DNA from: Methylophaga thalassica
GTDB taxonomy: Bacteria; Pseudomonadota; Gammaproteobacteria; Nitrosococcales; Methylophagaceae
Length of the DNA: 64,000 bases
Direction: 5' to 3'
Assembly (NCBI RefSeq): GCF_030159795.1
Contig: NZ_BSND01000003.1
Span: forward strand, 372,001-436,000
Under the pieces are notes generated by a model that did no database searches, had not been told where the DNA came from, and saw nothing but the letters and a program-made list of their open reading frames with translations. This document shows, piece after piece, positions 25,467-36,717 of the stretch. Position numbers and translations under genes: made by a program. Within the stretch, counting starts at the first letter, position 1, and each line of letters starts with the position of its first letter.

Positions 25467-25500
25467 AAGGGTTGCATGATAAATCATGCAGCCCTTTTTT
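25467..25500 (+). terminator. Terminator after the receptor gene
   Basis: A 13-bp stem (AAGGGTTGCATGA with TCATGCAGCCCTT, one G-T pair), TAAA loop, and a T run. It begins eight bases after the receptor stop. Confidence 0.9.
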
Positions 25501-25571
25501 CTTATTTGTTGCCAAACACTTACTGACTCAAGCAGAATAAGCCTCAGCACTCAGAGAAGAGGGGCAGGACC

Positions 25572-26024
25572 ATGAAAGTCAGATCGATTACCAAAAATAA
25601 AGGTAAACCTGTCATTGGCTTATCGCCAAAAGACAGTCTGGATAAAGCGGTTGCCATGTTGATGGAACACCGGATAGGCTCATTAATTATCACCGAAGCC
25701 AATGGGACGATGGTGGGGATTTTATCTGAGCGGGATATTTTGAAAATTCTTGATACCCATCCAGATCAGTGGAATCAAATGCTGGTCAACGATGCCATGA
25801 CACCTAATCCTTATACCTGTGAGCCCGATAATACGCTTGAGGAAGTGATGAATAAAATGGTGGAGCATAATATCCGTCACTTACCTGTTGTTTATAAAGG
25901 TAAGTTGGAAGGTATGTTATCTATTACTGATATCGTGGAAGAATTGCTGAAAAAAGCCAAGTTTGAGAATAAATTGCTAAAAAATTATATTCAGAACTGG
26001 CCGGACGCCGAGCAGGAAATTTAA
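25572..26024 (+). CDS. CBS-domain pair protein
   Basis: A 150-aa protein consisting of two CBS motifs: the first around VGILSERDILKILD (~46-60) and the second around EGMLSITDIVEELL (~112-126). A short charged tail follows. Stand-alone CBS pairs bind adenine nucleotides and sense energy or redox state; the partner is unknown. ATG 25572 has GGGGCAGGA upstream. Its last four bases overlap the end of the convergent DUF3579 gene. Confidence 0.85.
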   Translation: MKVRSITKNKGKPVIGLSPKDSLDKAVAMLMEHRIGSLIITEANGTMVGILSERDILKILDTHPDQWNQMLVNDAMTPNPYTCEPDNTLEEVMNKMVEHNIRHLPVVYKGKLEGMLSITDIVEELLKKAKFENKLLKNYIQNWPDAEQEI

Positions 26025-26314
26025 TGTTGTTCAGCATCGAAGTTATCGATGTGATCGATTTGCAGTTTGTTGTCTTTGGCAAAATCTAACAGAAAGTCGA
26101 AAAGCATCTCGTCTCTTTGTTCTAAGTCTGCGTCAATCACCACGCATTTGACGCCTTCTAATGTCGCAAGTCTGACACTGGGATGAAAAATAATGCGTCG
26201 ACCAGGACCATATGAGGCAACTGCCCCGCATAAGCGTTCAGCCCAGTCACTGGGACGAAACTTTCCACCGTCTAAAGTCAGTCCGCGGATGATCACCTTT
26301 TTCGATATGGACAT
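26021..26314 (-). CDS. DUF3579 family protein
   Basis: A 97-aa protein with KFRPSDWAERLCG near the N-terminus and VKCVVIDADLEQRDEMLFDFLLDFA near the C-terminus, the two conserved blocks I associate with DUF3579. No function is established. It has no signal peptide or membrane segment. It is convergent with the CBS gene and divergent from ileS. Widespread in proteobacteria. Confidence 0.75.
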   Translation of the reverse strand: MSISKKVIIRGLTLDGGKFRPSDWAERLCGAVASYGPGRRIIFHPSVRLATLEGVKCVVIDADLEQRDEMLFDFLLDFAKDNKLQIDHIDNFDAEQH

Positions 26315-26476
26315 AAAGCGTCAGCTCAATTGTGATGGGTTAAAATCGGCATTCTACTGTAAATAATCATGTTTGCATAAGCACAGAGTGTAAATAAAAG
26401 TGCTTTCAATGATTTAGGTCGGCAATAAAAATCCGTATAATCACCGCTTTTAGTTTTCCTACTCTACGAGAATCTT

Positions 26477-29281
26477 GTGGCTGACTACAAACAAACGCTA
26501 AATTTACCTGCAACAGAATTTCCGATGAAAGCTGGTTTACCTAATCGTGAACCACAAACGCTTCAACATTGGCAAGATATTAATCTTTACGAAAAAATTC
26601 GTGAACAGGCCAAAGGTAGACCACAGTTTATTTTGCATGATGGTCCTCCCTATGCAAATGGGGATATCCATATTGGTCACGCCGTTAACAAGATTTTAAA
26701 AGATATCATTATCAAGTCTAAAACCTTGAGTGGCTTTGATGCGCCTTATGTACCCGGCTGGGATTGCCATGGTTTACCCATCGAACTGAATGTTGAGAAG
26801 AAAGTGGGTAAACCCGGTGTAAAAGTGACTGCTAAAGAGTTTCGTCAGGCTTGCCGTGATTATGCTGCCAAACAGGTTGATGGCCAGCGGGAAGACTTCA
26901 AACGTCTGGGTGTATTGGGTGAGTGGGATAACCCTTATCTGACCATGGATTTCAGCTTTGAAGCCGATATCATCCGTACCTTAGGGCAAATCACCAAGCA
27001 AGGTCATTTACACAAAGGTGTGAAACCTGTGCACTGGTGTGTGGACTGCGGTTCGGCATTAGCAGAAGCCGAAGTAGAATACGAAGATAAAACGTCACCC
27101 GCTATTGATGTGCGTTTTAGCATCGTTGACAAAACTGCTTTTGAAAATGCTGTAGGTCATTCAGGTAAAGGTGTAGTGAGTTTGCCTATCTGGACAACGA
27201 CTCCTTGGACACTACCTGCCAATCAGGCTGTTTCGGTCAATCCTGAATTCACTTATGTTTTATTGCAAGCGGATAATGAGCAACTGGTTTTAGCTGAGTC
27301 ATTATATGAAGCGGCTCTCCAGCGCTATGGCATTGAAGCTGAAGTAGTGACACGCTTTAAAGGCGAAACACTGGAAGGTTTATTGCTTCAGCATCCATTT
27401 TACGATCGACAAGTGCCTGTTATTTTAGGTGACCACGTCACAGCTGATGCCGGTACTGGTGCGGTGCATACGGCTCCTGGACATGGTCAGGACGACTTTG
27501 TTGTCGGTCTGAAATATGACTTAAAAGTGGATAATCCAGTGGGTGGTAATGGAGTGTTTTTACCGGACACGCCGATTTTTGCTGGCAAATCTGTGTTTAA
27601 AGCGAATCCGGATGTTATCGCGCTTTTAAAAGAAAAAGGCGCATTACTCGCGCACATCGATATTCAACATAGCTACCCGCATTGCTGGCGTCATAAGAGC
27701 CCGATTATTTTCCGCGCGACGCCACAATGGTTCGTTAGCATGGATCAAAATGGTTTGCGAAGTGCTGCGATGAAAGCCATTGCTGATACAGGCTGGATGC
27801 CAGCTTGGGGTCAAAAACGTATTGAAAATATGGTAGAAGGACGCCCTGACTGGTGTATTTCTCGTCAGCGTACCTGGGGTGTGCCAATTCCGTTATTTGT
27901 TCACCAACAAACAGGTGAGTTGCATCCTGACACTGAACAGTTGATGGAAACCGTCGCCCAGAAGGTTGAGCAAGAGGGCATCGATGCATGGTTTGATTTA
28001 GAGCCAGAATCGTTATTAGGCGAACAAGCGGCCGACTATGAAAAAGTAACTGATACCCTGGACGTATGGTTTGATTCTGGTGTGTCTCATGCGTGTGTAT
28101 TGGCTCGTCGTGCGTATTTAAATCGTCCTGCAGATTTATATCTGGAAGGTAGTGATCAACATCGTGGCTGGTTCCAGTCATCTTTGTTGACCTCTGTGGC
28201 AACCACTGGAGAAGCCCCATACAAAGCAGCATTAACTCACGGCTTCACTGTTGATGCGAATGGCAAAAAAATGTCTAAGTCCTTGGGTAACACGGTTTCA
28301 CCACAAAAAGTGATGAACAGCCTGGGGGCCGATATTATTCGTCTGTGGGTGGCTTCCACTGATTACAGTGGTGAGATGACAGTGTCTGATGAAATTCTCA
28401 AACGCACTGCCGATTCTTATCGTCGTATCCGTAATACTGCTCGTTATTTATTATCAAACCTGAATGATTTTGACCCAGCCAACAATAGGGTTGCTGTCGA
28501 CGATTTATTACCTTTGGATCGTTGGGCTTTGGATCGCGCTTACTATTTACAGCAAGATATTCTGGCAGCCTATGAGAGTTATCAGTTCCATGTGATTTAT
28601 CAGAAGTTACATAATTTCTGTGCAAATGAAATGGGCAGCCTGTATCTGGATATCACTAAAGATCGCCAGTACACGATGCAGACAGATAGTTTGGGCAGAC
28701 GCTCATCACAAACAGCGATGTACCATATTCTGGAAGCAATGGTGCGTTGGATGTCGCCTATTCTGAGTTTCACTGCAGATGAATTATGGGGCTACTTACC
28801 GGGTGAACGTAACGAATCTGTATTACTCAATCTCTGGAGTGATGAATTAGCGCCATTGCCTCAAAACACCGACTTTGATCTAGCATTCTGGAATCAGGTC
28901 TTTAGTGTCAGAGAGGTGGTTGCTAAAGAACTCGAAAATCAACGAAATGCAGGCCAGATTAAAGGTGGATTAACTGCCGAAATTAGTCTGTTTGTAGATG
29001 AAAAAATGTTGGCTTCATTGAACAAGCTGGGCGATGAGTTAAAGTTTGTTTTGATTACCTCAAAGGTCAATCTTTTCAGTATGGATAGTGATGCAGCTAA
29101 ACAAGCTGTACAGACAAGCTTGTCAGGCGTAATTGTTGCAATTAAAGCGGCTGAATATTCACGCTGTGACCGCTGCTGGCATCAGGTTGAATCTGTTGGA
29201 CAGAATAGCCATCACCCTGAGTTGTGTGATCGTTGTATTGATAATATCGAAGGAGATGGCGAACTAAGACAGTTCGCTTAA
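26477..29281 (+). CDS. ileS: Isoleucyl-tRNA synthetase
   Basis: A 934-aa protein (E. coli has 938) charging tRNA-Ile. The class I signatures are [14 protein letters not shown] (HIGH) and [11 protein letters not shown] (KMSKS), and the editing domain has [15 protein letters not shown]-terminal zinc finger has two CDRC motifs. The start is GTG 26477 ([12 protein letters not shown]), with only a weak ribosome site. It precedes lspA by nine bases; ileS-lspA is a classic pair. Confidence 0.97.
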   Translation: MADYKQTLNLPATEFPMKAGLPNREPQTLQHWQDINLYEKIREQAKGRPQFILHDGPPYANGDIHIGHAVNKILKDIIIKSKTLSGFDAPYVPGWDCHGLPIELNVEKKVGKPGVKVTAKEFRQACRDYAAKQVDGQREDFKRLGVLGEWDNPYLTMDFSFEADIIRTLGQITKQGHLHKGVKPVHWCVDCGSALAEAEVEYEDKTSPAIDVRFSIVDKTAFENAVGHSGKGVVSLPIWTTTPWTLPANQAVSVNPEFTYVLLQADNEQLVLAESLYEAALQRYGIEAEVVTRFKGETLEGLLLQHPFYDRQVPVILGDHVTADAGTGAVHTAPGHGQDDFVVGLKYDLKVDNPVGGNGVFLPDTPIFAGKSVFKANPDVIALLKEKGALLAHIDIQHSYPHCWRHKSPIIFRATPQWFVSMDQNGLRSAAMKAIADTGWMPAWGQKRIENMVEGRPDWCISRQRTWGVPIPLFVHQQTGELHPDTEQLMETVAQKVEQEGIDAWFDLEPESLLGEQAADYEKVTDTLDVWFDSGVSHACVLARRAYLNRPADLYLEGSDQHRGWFQSSLLTSVATTGEAPYKAALTHGFTVDANGKKMSKSLGNTVSPQKVMNSLGADIIRLWVASTDYSGEMTVSDEILKRTADSYRRIRNTARYLLSNLNDFDPANNRVAVDDLLPLDRWALDRAYYLQQDILAAYESYQFHVIYQKLHNFCANEMGSLYLDITKDRQYTMQTDSLGRRSSQTAMYHILEAMVRWMSPILSFTADELWGYLPGERNESVLLNLWSDELAPLPQNTDFDLAFWNQVFSVREVVAKELENQRNAGQIKGGLTAEISLFVDEKMLASLNKLGDELKFVLITSKVNLFSMDSDAAKQAVQTSLSGVIVAIKAAEYSRCDRCWHQVESVGQNSHHPELCDRCIDNIEGDGELRQFA

Positions 29282-29290
29282 ATAAATAAC

Positions 29291-29758
29291 ATGCTGAAAT
29301 GGTTGAATCTCTCTGCTTTGGTGATTGTGTTCGATCAACTCAGCAAATGGTGGGCGAATAGTACATTAGAGCTTTATCAGTCTATAGCCGTTTTGCCCTT
29401 TTTTAATATTACTCTGGCGTATAACCATGGTGCTGCATTTAGTTTTCTTGCGGCAGAAAGTGGCTGGCAACGTTGGTTTTTTAGTGGTTTAGCCGTTCTG
29501 GTAAGTATCATCTTACTGTTTTGGATGAAACGACTAAAACCAGATGCAAAATTCGAAGCAGCCTCTTTAGCATTAATTCTGGGTGGGGCATTGGGTAATG
29601 TGATTGATCGCTTCATACATGGTTATGTCATCGATTTTCTGGATGTCTATTACGGAACCTACCATTGGCCGGCATTTAATGTGGCTGACTCAGCGATTTG
29701 TATAGGTGCCATTCTATTGATTTTCGATAGCTTCAGAAACAAAACGGAGCAGAAATGA
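29291..29758 (+). CDS. lspA: Lipoprotein signal peptidase (signal peptidase II)
   Basis: A 155-aa protein with four membrane helices. The two catalytic aspartates lie in GNVIDRFIHGYVIDF and FNVADSAIC, and the conserved NHGAAFSFL is present. It cleaves signal peptides of prolipoproteins, including the BamD and Lpp-like proteins encoded later in this window. It follows ileS by nine bases and overlaps hisC by four bases (ATGA). Confidence 0.96.
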   Translation: MLKWLNLSALVIVFDQLSKWWANSTLELYQSIAVLPFFNITLAYNHGAAFSFLAAESGWQRWFFSGLAVLVSIILLFWMKRLKPDAKFEAASLALILGGALGNVIDRFIHGYVIDFLDVYYGTYHWPAFNVADSAICIGAILLIFDSFRNKTEQK

Positions 29759-30849
29759 GTTTTTGTGATCTTGCTGTAAGTGGGGTTGCTAACCTGCAAC
29801 CTTATGTCCCGGGTAAACCCATTGAAGAGTTACAACGTCAGTATGGTGTTCGTAATGTTATTAAGCTGGCCTCCAATGAAAATCCGCTTGGTCCTCCTAA
29901 AGCCGCAGTGGCCGCAGTGGCAATGGCCGCTAAAGAAATGGCACGCTACCCGGATGGCAACGGCTACGCATTAAAATTGGCATTAGCTGAAAAACATCAG
30001 GTAGCACCTGAGCAGATTACCCTGGGTAATGGTTCGAATGATGTACTGGAAATGGTAGCACGTGCTTTTGCCGGGGCAGGGGATGAAATTATTTTTTCAG
30101 AACATGCTTTTGCTGTGTATGGGATAGTGACGCAAGCCATCGGCGCGAGCCCTGTTGTGACGCAGGCGAAAGACTATGGTTATGATCTTGATGCCATTCA
30201 TAAAGCGATTAGCTCGCGTACAAAAATCATTTTTATTGCTAATCCGAATAATCCGACGGGTACTTGGTTAGAACCAGAGAAAATTAAATTATTTTTAGAA
30301 AAAGTCCCTGAAAAGGTCTTAGTTGTTCTGGATGAAGCCTATGTTGAATACCTCAACATGGAAGAAAATTCAGTACCCTGGTTACAGGACTTCCATAATC
30401 TGATCATCACCCGTACCTTTTCTAAAGCCTATGGCTTGGCGGGGCTCAGGGTGGGGTATTCCCTGTCACATCCTGAAGTCGCTGACCTGATGAATCGAGT
30501 CAGACAACCGTTTAACGTCAGTAATCTGGCTCAATCTGCTGCAGTTGCTGCTTTGGGTGATGAAGCTTATTTACAGCAAACGCGAGACGTCAATCAGGCT
30601 GGCATGAAACAACTTGTTGCTGGCTTTGAAAAAATGGGTTTGCAGTATATTCCTTCCAGAGCCAACTTCATCACCGTCAATGTGCACACCAATGCTTTTG
30701 AAGTTTACGATGAACTGCTATACGAAGGCGTTATTGTTCGCCCAGTGGCTAATTATGGATTACCTCAGCACCTTCGGGTCAGTATTGGCTTAGCTGAAGA
30801 AAATCAGCGCTTTCTCGATGCCTTATCTGGTATTTTGGGACGCGGTTAA
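29755..30849 (+). CDS. hisC: Histidinol-phosphate aminotransferase
   Basis: A 364-aa PLP enzyme of fold type I. The Schiff-base lysine is in TRTFSKAYGLAGLRVGY. Other marks are KLASNENPLGPP near the N-terminus and the NPNNPTGTW loop. It works in histidine synthesis. Placed next to tyrA and aroA it may also transaminate phenylpyruvate or hydroxyphenylpyruvate, as in other hisC-tyrA-aroA clusters (inference). The start overlaps the lspA stop, and it shares one base with tyrA. Confidence 0.93.
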   Translation: MSFCDLAVSGVANLQPYVPGKPIEELQRQYGVRNVIKLASNENPLGPPKAAVAAVAMAAKEMARYPDGNGYALKLALAEKHQVAPEQITLGNGSNDVLEMVARAFAGAGDEIIFSEHAFAVYGIVTQAIGASPVVTQAKDYGYDLDAIHKAISSRTKIIFIANPNNPTGTWLEPEKIKLFLEKVPEKVLVVLDEAYVEYLNMEENSVPWLQDFHNLIITRTFSKAYGLAGLRVGYSLSHPEVADLMNRVRQPFNVSNLAQSAAVAALGDEAYLQQTRDVNQAGMKQLVAGFEKMGLQYIPSRANFITVNVHTNAFEVYDELLYEGVIVRPVANYGLPQHLRVSIGLAEENQRFLDALSGILGRG

Positions 30850-31736
30850 TGATTAATCGGCTGGCTGTAATTGGTGTTGGACTGATTGGTGGTTCACTTG
30901 CCTTATCACTTAAATCCAAAGGGGCTGTCAACGAAGTCATAGGCTATTCACGCAGTGAAAATGCCCGACAAGAAGCATTGGCTTTAGGGGTTATTGATAA
31001 GGCTGCTGATTCCATTGCTGAAGCGGTTGCTGAAGCCGACGTTATCTTTGTTGCCGTGCCGATGGGGGCAATGGCAGCGGTTTTTGCTGATATGAGTGAG
31101 CATATAAGACCAGAAGCTATTATCACTGATGGTGGTAGTGCTAAAGCACAAGTGGTCCTGGCGGCTCGCGAGGCATTAGGGAATAACTTCAAGCAGTTCG
31201 TGCCGGGACATCCGATTGCTGGTACAGAAAAAAGCGGCCCTTCCGCTGCATTCGCTACTTTGTATGAGGACCATCGGGTTGTTCTGACGCCGGTGAGTGA
31301 CACAGACACTGCAGCCACGGCAAAAATTAAAGCGATGTGGCAGTTAACCGGGGCAGAAGTGTTTGAGATGGATGTCGAACATCACGATACCGTCCTCGCT
31401 GCGACAAGTCATTTACCTCATGTGCTGGCATTTAACTTGGTAGGCATGTTAGCGCAACGTGATGATTGCGATGAGGTATTACGCTATGCCGCCGGTGGCT
31501 TTCGTGATTTTTCGCGAATTGCCTCTAGTGATGCTGTGATGTGGCGAGATATCTGTTTGGGTAATAAACAAGCCATTCTGGATTTACTTGATGAATACCA
31601 TCAAGGCATTAATAAAATCGAACAGGCCATCAAGGAAGAAGATGGGGAGTATTTAATTGAGGTGTTTGCTCGTGCTAAAAAAGCCCGGGATACCCGTTTT
31701 GCCGATCCTGATTTGATAGATAACAGTGAAGTATAA
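30849..31736 (+). CDS. tyrA: Prephenate/arogenate dehydrogenase
   Basis: A 295-aa protein with the NAD(P)-binding loop GVGLIGGSLALSL at the N-terminus. The catalytic region has PGHPIAGTEKSGP and ATSHLPHVLAF. It makes 4-hydroxyphenylpyruvate (or tyrosine via arogenate). No chorismate mutase domain is fused, unlike E. coli TyrA. The start overlaps the hisC stop by one base, and the gene runs into aroA. Confidence 0.93.
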   Translation: MINRLAVIGVGLIGGSLALSLKSKGAVNEVIGYSRSENARQEALALGVIDKAADSIAEAVAEADVIFVAVPMGAMAAVFADMSEHIRPEAIITDGGSAKAQVVLAAREALGNNFKQFVPGHPIAGTEKSGPSAAFATLYEDHRVVLTPVSDTDTAATAKIKAMWQLTGAEVFEMDVEHHDTVLAATSHLPHVLAFNLVGMLAQRDDCDEVLRYAAGGFRDFSRIASSDAVMWRDICLGNKQAILDLLDEYHQGINKIEQAIKEEDGEYLIEVFARAKKARDTRFADPDLIDNSEV

Positions 31737-31753
31737 AAGTGGAGTCAACAGAC

Positions 31754-33073
31754 GTGTCTAGTGAAGCGAGTAAAAAATATATTGTTCATCCTGGTGGTAA
31801 GGTAACCGGGAAAGTACGTGTGCCGGGCGATAAATCAATTTCACATCGCTCAATCATGCTCGGCTCACTTGCAGAGGGAACGACAGAAGTTACCGGATTT
31901 TTAGAGGGTGAAGATGCTTTAGCAACACTCGCTGTTTTTCGTGGTATGGGGGTCGACATCATTGGCCCTGATAAAGGTAAGGTCACGATTTATGGTGTAG
32001 GTATGCATGGCCTTAAAGCACCAACAAGCTCTCTAAACCTGGGTAATAGCGGTACATCCATGCGTCTGTTATCTGGACTGCTGGCAGGCCAGGGTTTTGA
32101 TGTCACCATGACGGGGGATAAGTCATTATCATCCAGACCGATGAAACGTGTGACCGATCCGTTAGCATTGATGGGCGCGAAGATCGATACCACCGATGGC
32201 AAACCACCGCTTACCTTACATAAAACAAGCAGCCTGAAAGCGATTCATTATGATTTGCCAATGGCCAGTGCACAGGTTAAATCCTGTCTATTATTGGCCG
32301 GTTTGTATGCAGAAGGTAAAACGTCTGTTACAGAACCTGCGCCAACGCGAGATCATACCGAGCGCATGCTTGAGGGGATGGGTTATCAGGTAGAAAAAGA
32401 GGGCAGTACCGTTTCTCTAGTAGGTGGCGGTAAGCTGACAGCAACAAACATAGATGTACCCGCCGATATTTCCTCAGCCACGTTCTTCATGGTCGCTGCG
32501 GCGATTGCACCCGGTTCAGATATTACTCTTGAACATGTTGGTGTGAATCCGACCCGTATTGGTGTTATCAATATTCTTCAGGAAATGGGTGCAAACATTA
32601 CGCTGACCAACGAAAAAGTCACGGGTGGTGAGCCTGTGGCTGATATTCGTATCCAATATGCACCATTAAAAGGGATTCGAATTCCAGAAGATCAAGTACC
32701 TCTAGCCATTGATGAATTTCCTGCATTATTCATTGCGGCAGCCTGCGCTGAAGGTCAGACAGTGCTGACCGGGGCTGAAGAGTTACGAGTGAAAGAAAGT
32801 GATCGTATCCAAGTTATGGCCGATGGTTTAACCACATTGGGGATCGATGCCAAGCCAACAGAAGATGGCATTGTTATTAATGGTGGTGTGATCGGCAGTG
32901 GTGAGGTTGACAGTCATAGTGATCATCGCATTGCTATGTCGTTTGCCATTGCGGGTCTGCAAGCTGGTGGCTCCATTCAGATTAATGACTGTGCAAATGT
33001 CGCTACCTCATTCCCGGGCTTTGTTGATTTAGCCAATAAAGTCGGCTTACAGATTGAAGAAATTGATGGCTGA
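31754..33073 (+). CDS. aroA: 3-phosphoshikimate 1-carboxyvinyltransferase (EPSP synthase)
   Basis: A 439-aa protein with [34 protein letters not shown] and LRVKESDRI, the substrate-binding motifs of EPSP synthase. This is the sixth step of the shikimate pathway. The start GTG 31754 is preferred because GGAG lies nine bases upstream; GTG 31739 would add five residues. It ends eight bases inside the start of cmk, so the two are coupled. Confidence 0.96.
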   Translation: MSSEASKKYIVHPGGKVTGKVRVPGDKSISHRSIMLGSLAEGTTEVTGFLEGEDALATLAVFRGMGVDIIGPDKGKVTIYGVGMHGLKAPTSSLNLGNSGTSMRLLSGLLAGQGFDVTMTGDKSLSSRPMKRVTDPLALMGAKIDTTDGKPPLTLHKTSSLKAIHYDLPMASAQVKSCLLLAGLYAEGKTSVTEPAPTRDHTERMLEGMGYQVEKEGSTVSLVGGGKLTATNIDVPADISSATFFMVAAAIAPGSDITLEHVGVNPTRIGVINILQEMGANITLTNEKVTGGEPVADIRIQYAPLKGIRIPEDQVPLAIDEFPALFIAAACAEGQTVLTGAEELRVKESDRIQVMADGLTTLGIDAKPTEDGIVINGGVIGSGEVDSHSDHRIAMSFAIAGLQAGGSIQINDCANVATSFPGFVDLANKVGLQIEEIDG

Positions 33074-33731
33074 TATTCCTGTATTAACGATCGATGGCCC
33101 CAGCGGCTCTGGCAAAGGCACCATTGCACAAATGATTGCCAGAGAATTGGGGTGGCACTATTTAGATAGTGGTGCGATATATCGGGTATTGGCATTTGCT
33201 AGTCTTAAACACCAGATTCCAGCCTCGGATGAGAAGTCCCTTGTTCAACTAGCACAAACCTTAGATCTTCAATTTCATTTAGATGATGACGGGCTTAGTG
33301 TGCTGTTAGAAGGCGAAGAGGTTAGCCAGCAAATTCGTACAGAAAAAGCAGGTAATGCAGCGTCAAAAGTGGCAGCGATTCCTGCTGTGAGAGCAGCATT
33401 ATTACAGCGTCAGCGTGACTTTTGCCAATTACCCGGTTTAGTCACCGATGGGCGTGATATGGGTACGGTTGTCTTCCCTGATGCTCCATTTAAAGTGTTT
33501 TTAACCGCGAGTGCGGAAGAAAGAGCATTGAGACGTTATAAGCAGTTGAAAGAGAAAGGAATTGAGAGTAACCTTTCCGATCTCATTGCAGAAATCTCAG
33601 AGCGGGACAAGCGTGACAGTGAACGTAAAGTCGCGCCGTTATTGCCCGCTACGGATGCATTGATACTGGATTCTACCGAATTAGGTATCACTGCAGTATA
33701 TGAAAAAGTGCGCAGCTATTGTGCAATTTAA
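33066..33731 (+). CDS. cmk: Cytidylate kinase
   Basis: A 221-aa protein with P-loop [16 protein letters not shown], the CMP-binding [11 protein letters not shown] and a lid region with [13 protein letters not shown]. It phosphorylates CMP and dCMP. ATG 33066 lies inside the aroA end; a TTG 12 bases upstream is less likely. The aroA-cmk-rpsA-ihfB order is common in gammaproteobacteria. Confidence 0.95.
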   Translation: MADIPVLTIDGPSGSGKGTIAQMIARELGWHYLDSGAIYRVLAFASLKHQIPASDEKSLVQLAQTLDLQFHLDDDGLSVLLEGEEVSQQIRTEKAGNAASKVAAIPAVRAALLQRQRDFCQLPGLVTDGRDMGTVVFPDAPFKVFLTASAEERALRRYKQLKEKGIESNLSDLIAEISERDKRDSERKVAPLLPATDALILDSTELGITAVYEKVRSYCAI

Positions 33732-33745
33732 TTTTTTGGTGCCTG

Positions 33746-33791
33746 TTCGATACTTGTCGAATGGGATGTTTAACGATCTCGCATGAGCGAG
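33746..33791 (+). promoter_or_regulatory. Structured leader of rpsA
   Basis: Two short hairpins lie between cmk and rpsA: TTCGA/TCGAA (33746-33761, 6-nt loop) and CTCGC/GCGAG (33778-33791, ATGA loop). S1 protein represses its own mRNA through leader hairpins in E. coli. These could play that part, but the match is only in position and general shape. Confidence 0.35.
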
Positions 33792-33841
33792 TGATTAATT
33801 AGGTGATCTTGTTTCCTCAACAGGGTCAAGGATATTTAACA

Positions 33842-35515
33842 ATGAGCGAAAGCTTTGCTGATCTCTTCGAAGAGAGTCTAAATTCAACTCCAATGCAACC
33901 AGGCAAAATTGTTACCGGTACGGTAGTCAATGTCGGTCCTGATGTTGTTATGGTCAATGCCGGTCTGAAATCAGAAGGCGCTATCCCAGTTTCAGAATTT
34001 TTGAACGAAAATGGTGAAGTAACGGTTTCTGTTGGTGACTTAGTCGATGTATCTCTGGAATCATTAGAAGATGGTTTTGGTGCGACACAATTGTCACGTG
34101 ATAAAGCGAAAGCTGCCGAAGCATGGACTAAATTGGAACACGCGTTTGAAGCGGGTGAAACCGTTATGGGTATCATTTCTGGTAAGGTCAAAGGTGGTTT
34201 CACCGTGGATCTGGAAAATATCCGTGCATTCCTTCCTGGTTCTTTGGTCGATGTTCGTCCAATCCGTGATACTACTCACCTGGAAAATAAAGAACTCGAA
34301 TTCAAACTGATTAAACTTGATCGTCCACGTAACAACATCGTTGTTTCACGTCGTGCGATTATGGAAGAAGAAAACAGTGCAGAACGCGAAGCGTTATTAG
34401 AAACGCTGGAAGAAGGCAAAGTAGTTAAAGGTATTGTTAAGAACCTGACTGACTACGGTGCGTTCGTTGATCTGGGCGGCATCGATGGTCTGTTACATAT
34501 CACTGATATGGCGTGGAAACGTGTTAAACATCCATCTGAAGTTGTTGCTATCGGTGACGAAATTGAAGTTCAAGTACTGAAATTTGATAAAGACCGTGAA
34601 CGTGTTTCACTGGGTCTGAAACAAATGGGTGATGATCCTTGGAAAGATATCGCTCGTCGTTATCCAAACAGCACACGCATCCACGGTAAAGTCACAAACA
34701 TTGCTGACTACGGTTGCTTTGTTGAAATCGAAGATGGTGTTGAAGGTTTAGTTCATATGTCTGAAATGGACTGGACTAACAAAAACGTTCACCCATCTAA
34801 ACTGGTTCAACTGGGTGATGAAGTTGAAGTTATGGTTCTGGATATCGATGCAGAACGTCGCCGTATTTCTCTGGGTATCAAACAATGCCAAACGAACCCA
34901 TGGGAAGAGTTTGCGATGACCCACAACAAAGGCGACAAAGTGAGTGGTGCTATCAAGTCAATCACTGATTTTGGTATCTTCATCGGCTTAGACGGCGGTA
35001 TTGATGGTCTGATTCACTTGTCTGATATCTCTTGGGAAGAAGACAACGAAGAATTAATTCGTGACTTCAAGAAAGGTGATGACGTTGAAGCGGTTGTTTT
35101 AGCGATTGATCCTGAACGTGAACGCATCTCTTTAGGTATTAAACAATTACAAGACGATCCGTTCTCTGCTTACTTAGCTGAGCATCCACGTGGAAGTATT
35201 GTTAACGGTAAAGTCATTGCTGTTGACGCTCGTGGTGCAACAATTGAATTAGCTGAAGGCGTTGAAGGTTATGTTCGTGCTGCAGATATTGCTCGTGAAC
35301 GTGTTGAAGATGCAAGTAAAATTCTGGCTGTTGGCGACGATGTTGAAGCTAAATTTACTGGCATGTCACGTAAAGATCGTACGCTAACTCTTTCTATCAA
35401 AGCGAAAGATGATCAAGAAGAATCAGAAGCTGTGAAAGAGTACAGTAATGTTTCTGCAGGCAACACTACTCTGGGTGATTTGCTTAAAGAACAAATGGAT
35501 CAGAAAGACAATTAA
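33842..35515 (+). CDS. rpsA: 30S ribosomal protein S1
   Basis: A 557-aa protein, the full length for a six-S1-domain protein. The repeated RNA-binding unit is visible several times, e.g. [38 protein letters not shown] and [16 protein letters not shown]. It binds mRNA and aids initiation on structured messages. ATG 33842 has AAGGA upstream; the frame is open from 33803. Codon use is visibly more biased (GAA, GGT, CGT) than that of its neighbours, as expected for a highly expressed gene. A strong terminator follows. Confidence 0.97.
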   Translation: MSESFADLFEESLNSTPMQPGKIVTGTVVNVGPDVVMVNAGLKSEGAIPVSEFLNENGEVTVSVGDLVDVSLESLEDGFGATQLSRDKAKAAEAWTKLEHAFEAGETVMGIISGKVKGGFTVDLENIRAFLPGSLVDVRPIRDTTHLENKELEFKLIKLDRPRNNIVVSRRAIMEEENSAEREALLETLEEGKVVKGIVKNLTDYGAFVDLGGIDGLLHITDMAWKRVKHPSEVVAIGDEIEVQVLKFDKDRERVSLGLKQMGDDPWKDIARRYPNSTRIHGKVTNIADYGCFVEIEDGVEGLVHMSEMDWTNKNVHPSKLVQLGDEVEVMVLDIDAERRRISLGIKQCQTNPWEEFAMTHNKGDKVSGAIKSITDFGIFIGLDGGIDGLIHLSDISWEEDNEELIRDFKKGDDVEAVVLAIDPERERISLGIKQLQDDPFSAYLAEHPRGSIVNGKVIAVDARGATIELAEGVEGYVRAADIARERVEDASKILAVGDDVEAKFTGMSRKDRTLTLSIKAKDDQEESEAVKEYSNVSAGNTTLGDLLKEQMDQKDN

Positions 35516-35535
35516 TCGTTTTTCAAATTAAAGAT

Positions 35536-35562
35536 AAACCCCTGACTTTGTCAGGGGTTTTT
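35536..35562 (+). terminator. Terminator after rpsA
   Basis: Ten-base stem AAACCCCTGA/TCAGGGGTTT with a CTTTG loop, followed by further T. It begins 20 bases after the rpsA stop. Confidence 0.92.
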
Positions 35563-35637
35563 CTCTAATAGATTCAGAAGATTAAAGCCGATATTCAATA
35601 TCGGTGTTTAGCGCATTATTCCAGGAATTTTAAAGAC

Positions 35638-35934
35638 ATGACCAAATCAGATTTGATTGAAGTTTTATCTGAAAAACAATCTCTATTAAATTATCGTGAT
35701 GTTGAGCTTGCCGTTAAACTCATTTTAGAACAGATGAGCGATAGCCTTTCACAAGGAGATAGAATTGAAATTCGCGGGTTTGGTAGTTTTACCTTACATC
35801 ATCGACCACCACGTGTTGGGCGTAACCCAAAAAGTGGTGAATCTGTTCAGTTAGATGAAAAATATGTACCGCATTTCAAGCCTGGTAAAGAGTTGCGTGA
35901 CCGCGTCAACGATGCGGCAGGTTATCAGCAGTAG
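35638..35934 (+). CDS. ihfB: Integration host factor beta subunit
   Basis: A 98-aa HU/IHF-family protein with the DNA-intercalating arm signature [14 protein letters not shown] and [10 protein letters not shown]. It bends DNA at specific sites with IhfA. SXT-type elements and sigma-54 promoters may use IHF, so it is relevant to both the ICE and PilR-dependent genes here (inference). It sits after rpsA, the usual location. Confidence 0.95.
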   Translation: MTKSDLIEVLSEKQSLLNYRDVELAVKLILEQMSDSLSQGDRIEIRGFGSFTLHHRPPRVGRNPKSGESVQLDEKYVPHFKPGKELRDRVNDAAGYQQ

Positions 35935-35939
35935 AACAG

Positions 35940-36326
35940 ATGAAACTGAGTGAGGAAGCGGTTTTCGAATTTAACCAAATCCACTCATATGATGAACAGT
36001 CAGTCACTGTTCGCCAGAAAAATACACAAATTCTTAAGTCTTATGACCTTGGATTTGTTTTGACGCCAAATCAAATAATAGAAAATATTGACGTCACTAA
36101 TATCCAAAATCTATCAGCAGATACGCTGTCTGCTTTAAAAGCGCTGGCTCCAGAAGTAATTATTTTTGCGACTGAAGCCGGCCTTTCTTTTCCCCTGATA
36201 AACATGGCCAAGTATTTCAACGAGCAGGGCATCGGAACCGAATTTATGACTTTGTCATCTGCCTGCCATACATACAATTTACTGTTAGCAGAAGAACGTT
36301 CAGTGGTATTGCTTATCAGTCCGTAA
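35940..36326 (+). CDS. Mth938-like (DUF498) domain protein
   Basis: A 128-aa protein. The central TLSALKALAPEVIIFATEAG and the following GIGTEFMTLSSACHTYNLLLAEER match the Mth938/NDUFAF3 fold (DUF498/598). The bacterial role is not defined; mitochondrial relatives help assemble complex I. It starts five bases after ihfB and may be co-transcribed with it. Confidence 0.75.
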   Translation: MKLSEEAVFEFNQIHSYDEQSVTVRQKNTQILKSYDLGFVLTPNQIIENIDVTNIQNLSADTLSALKALAPEVIIFATEAGLSFPLINMAKYFNEQGIGTEFMTLSSACHTYNLLLAEERSVVLLISP

Positions 36327-36551
36327 AGACGAGCAAATTTAATAAGCCGCAATCATCCATTATCTTGACACTGTTGATATTTCTTTTTTTTTAGAGAAAT
36401 TTTGTAACTATTTGTTTTTTTAATACAAATATATTTTTTATATATCGTGTGAATAGTAGTCAACTTGACCAGACATTTTGTTCTTAGGAAAATTCCCTGT
36501 TACGTGCGAGGTGGGGCATTTCACAGCACAATGTGCTTTATCACACTACGA

Positions 36552-36565
36552 TTGATCTAGATCAA
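36552..36565. promoter_or_regulatory. FNR/ANR box upstream of ccoN; remaining 391-base gap has no gene
   Basis: TTGATCTAGATCAA is a perfect match to the FNR-family consensus TTGAT-N4-ATCAA. It lies 153 bases before the ccoN start and fits oxygen-limited induction of the cbb3 oxidase. A possible -10 (TAAAAT) is at 36599-36604. Further ATCAATTGATTGAT half-site-like sequence follows at about 36584-36597. The rest of 36327-36717 is AT-rich leader without a recognisable gene. Confidence 0.85.
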
Positions 36566-36717
36566 TGTTTTGATGTGAAGCGAATCAATTGATTGATGTA
36601 AAATTCTAACTGCTTTTAATATTTATTGAAGCACGTATAGAAAAGGGTCCTGATTTTGTTGTGTGGTTTTCAGCAAAATTGAGAGAGAGTTTTCCAAAGA
36701 GAGAAGGTGTGGTCGCT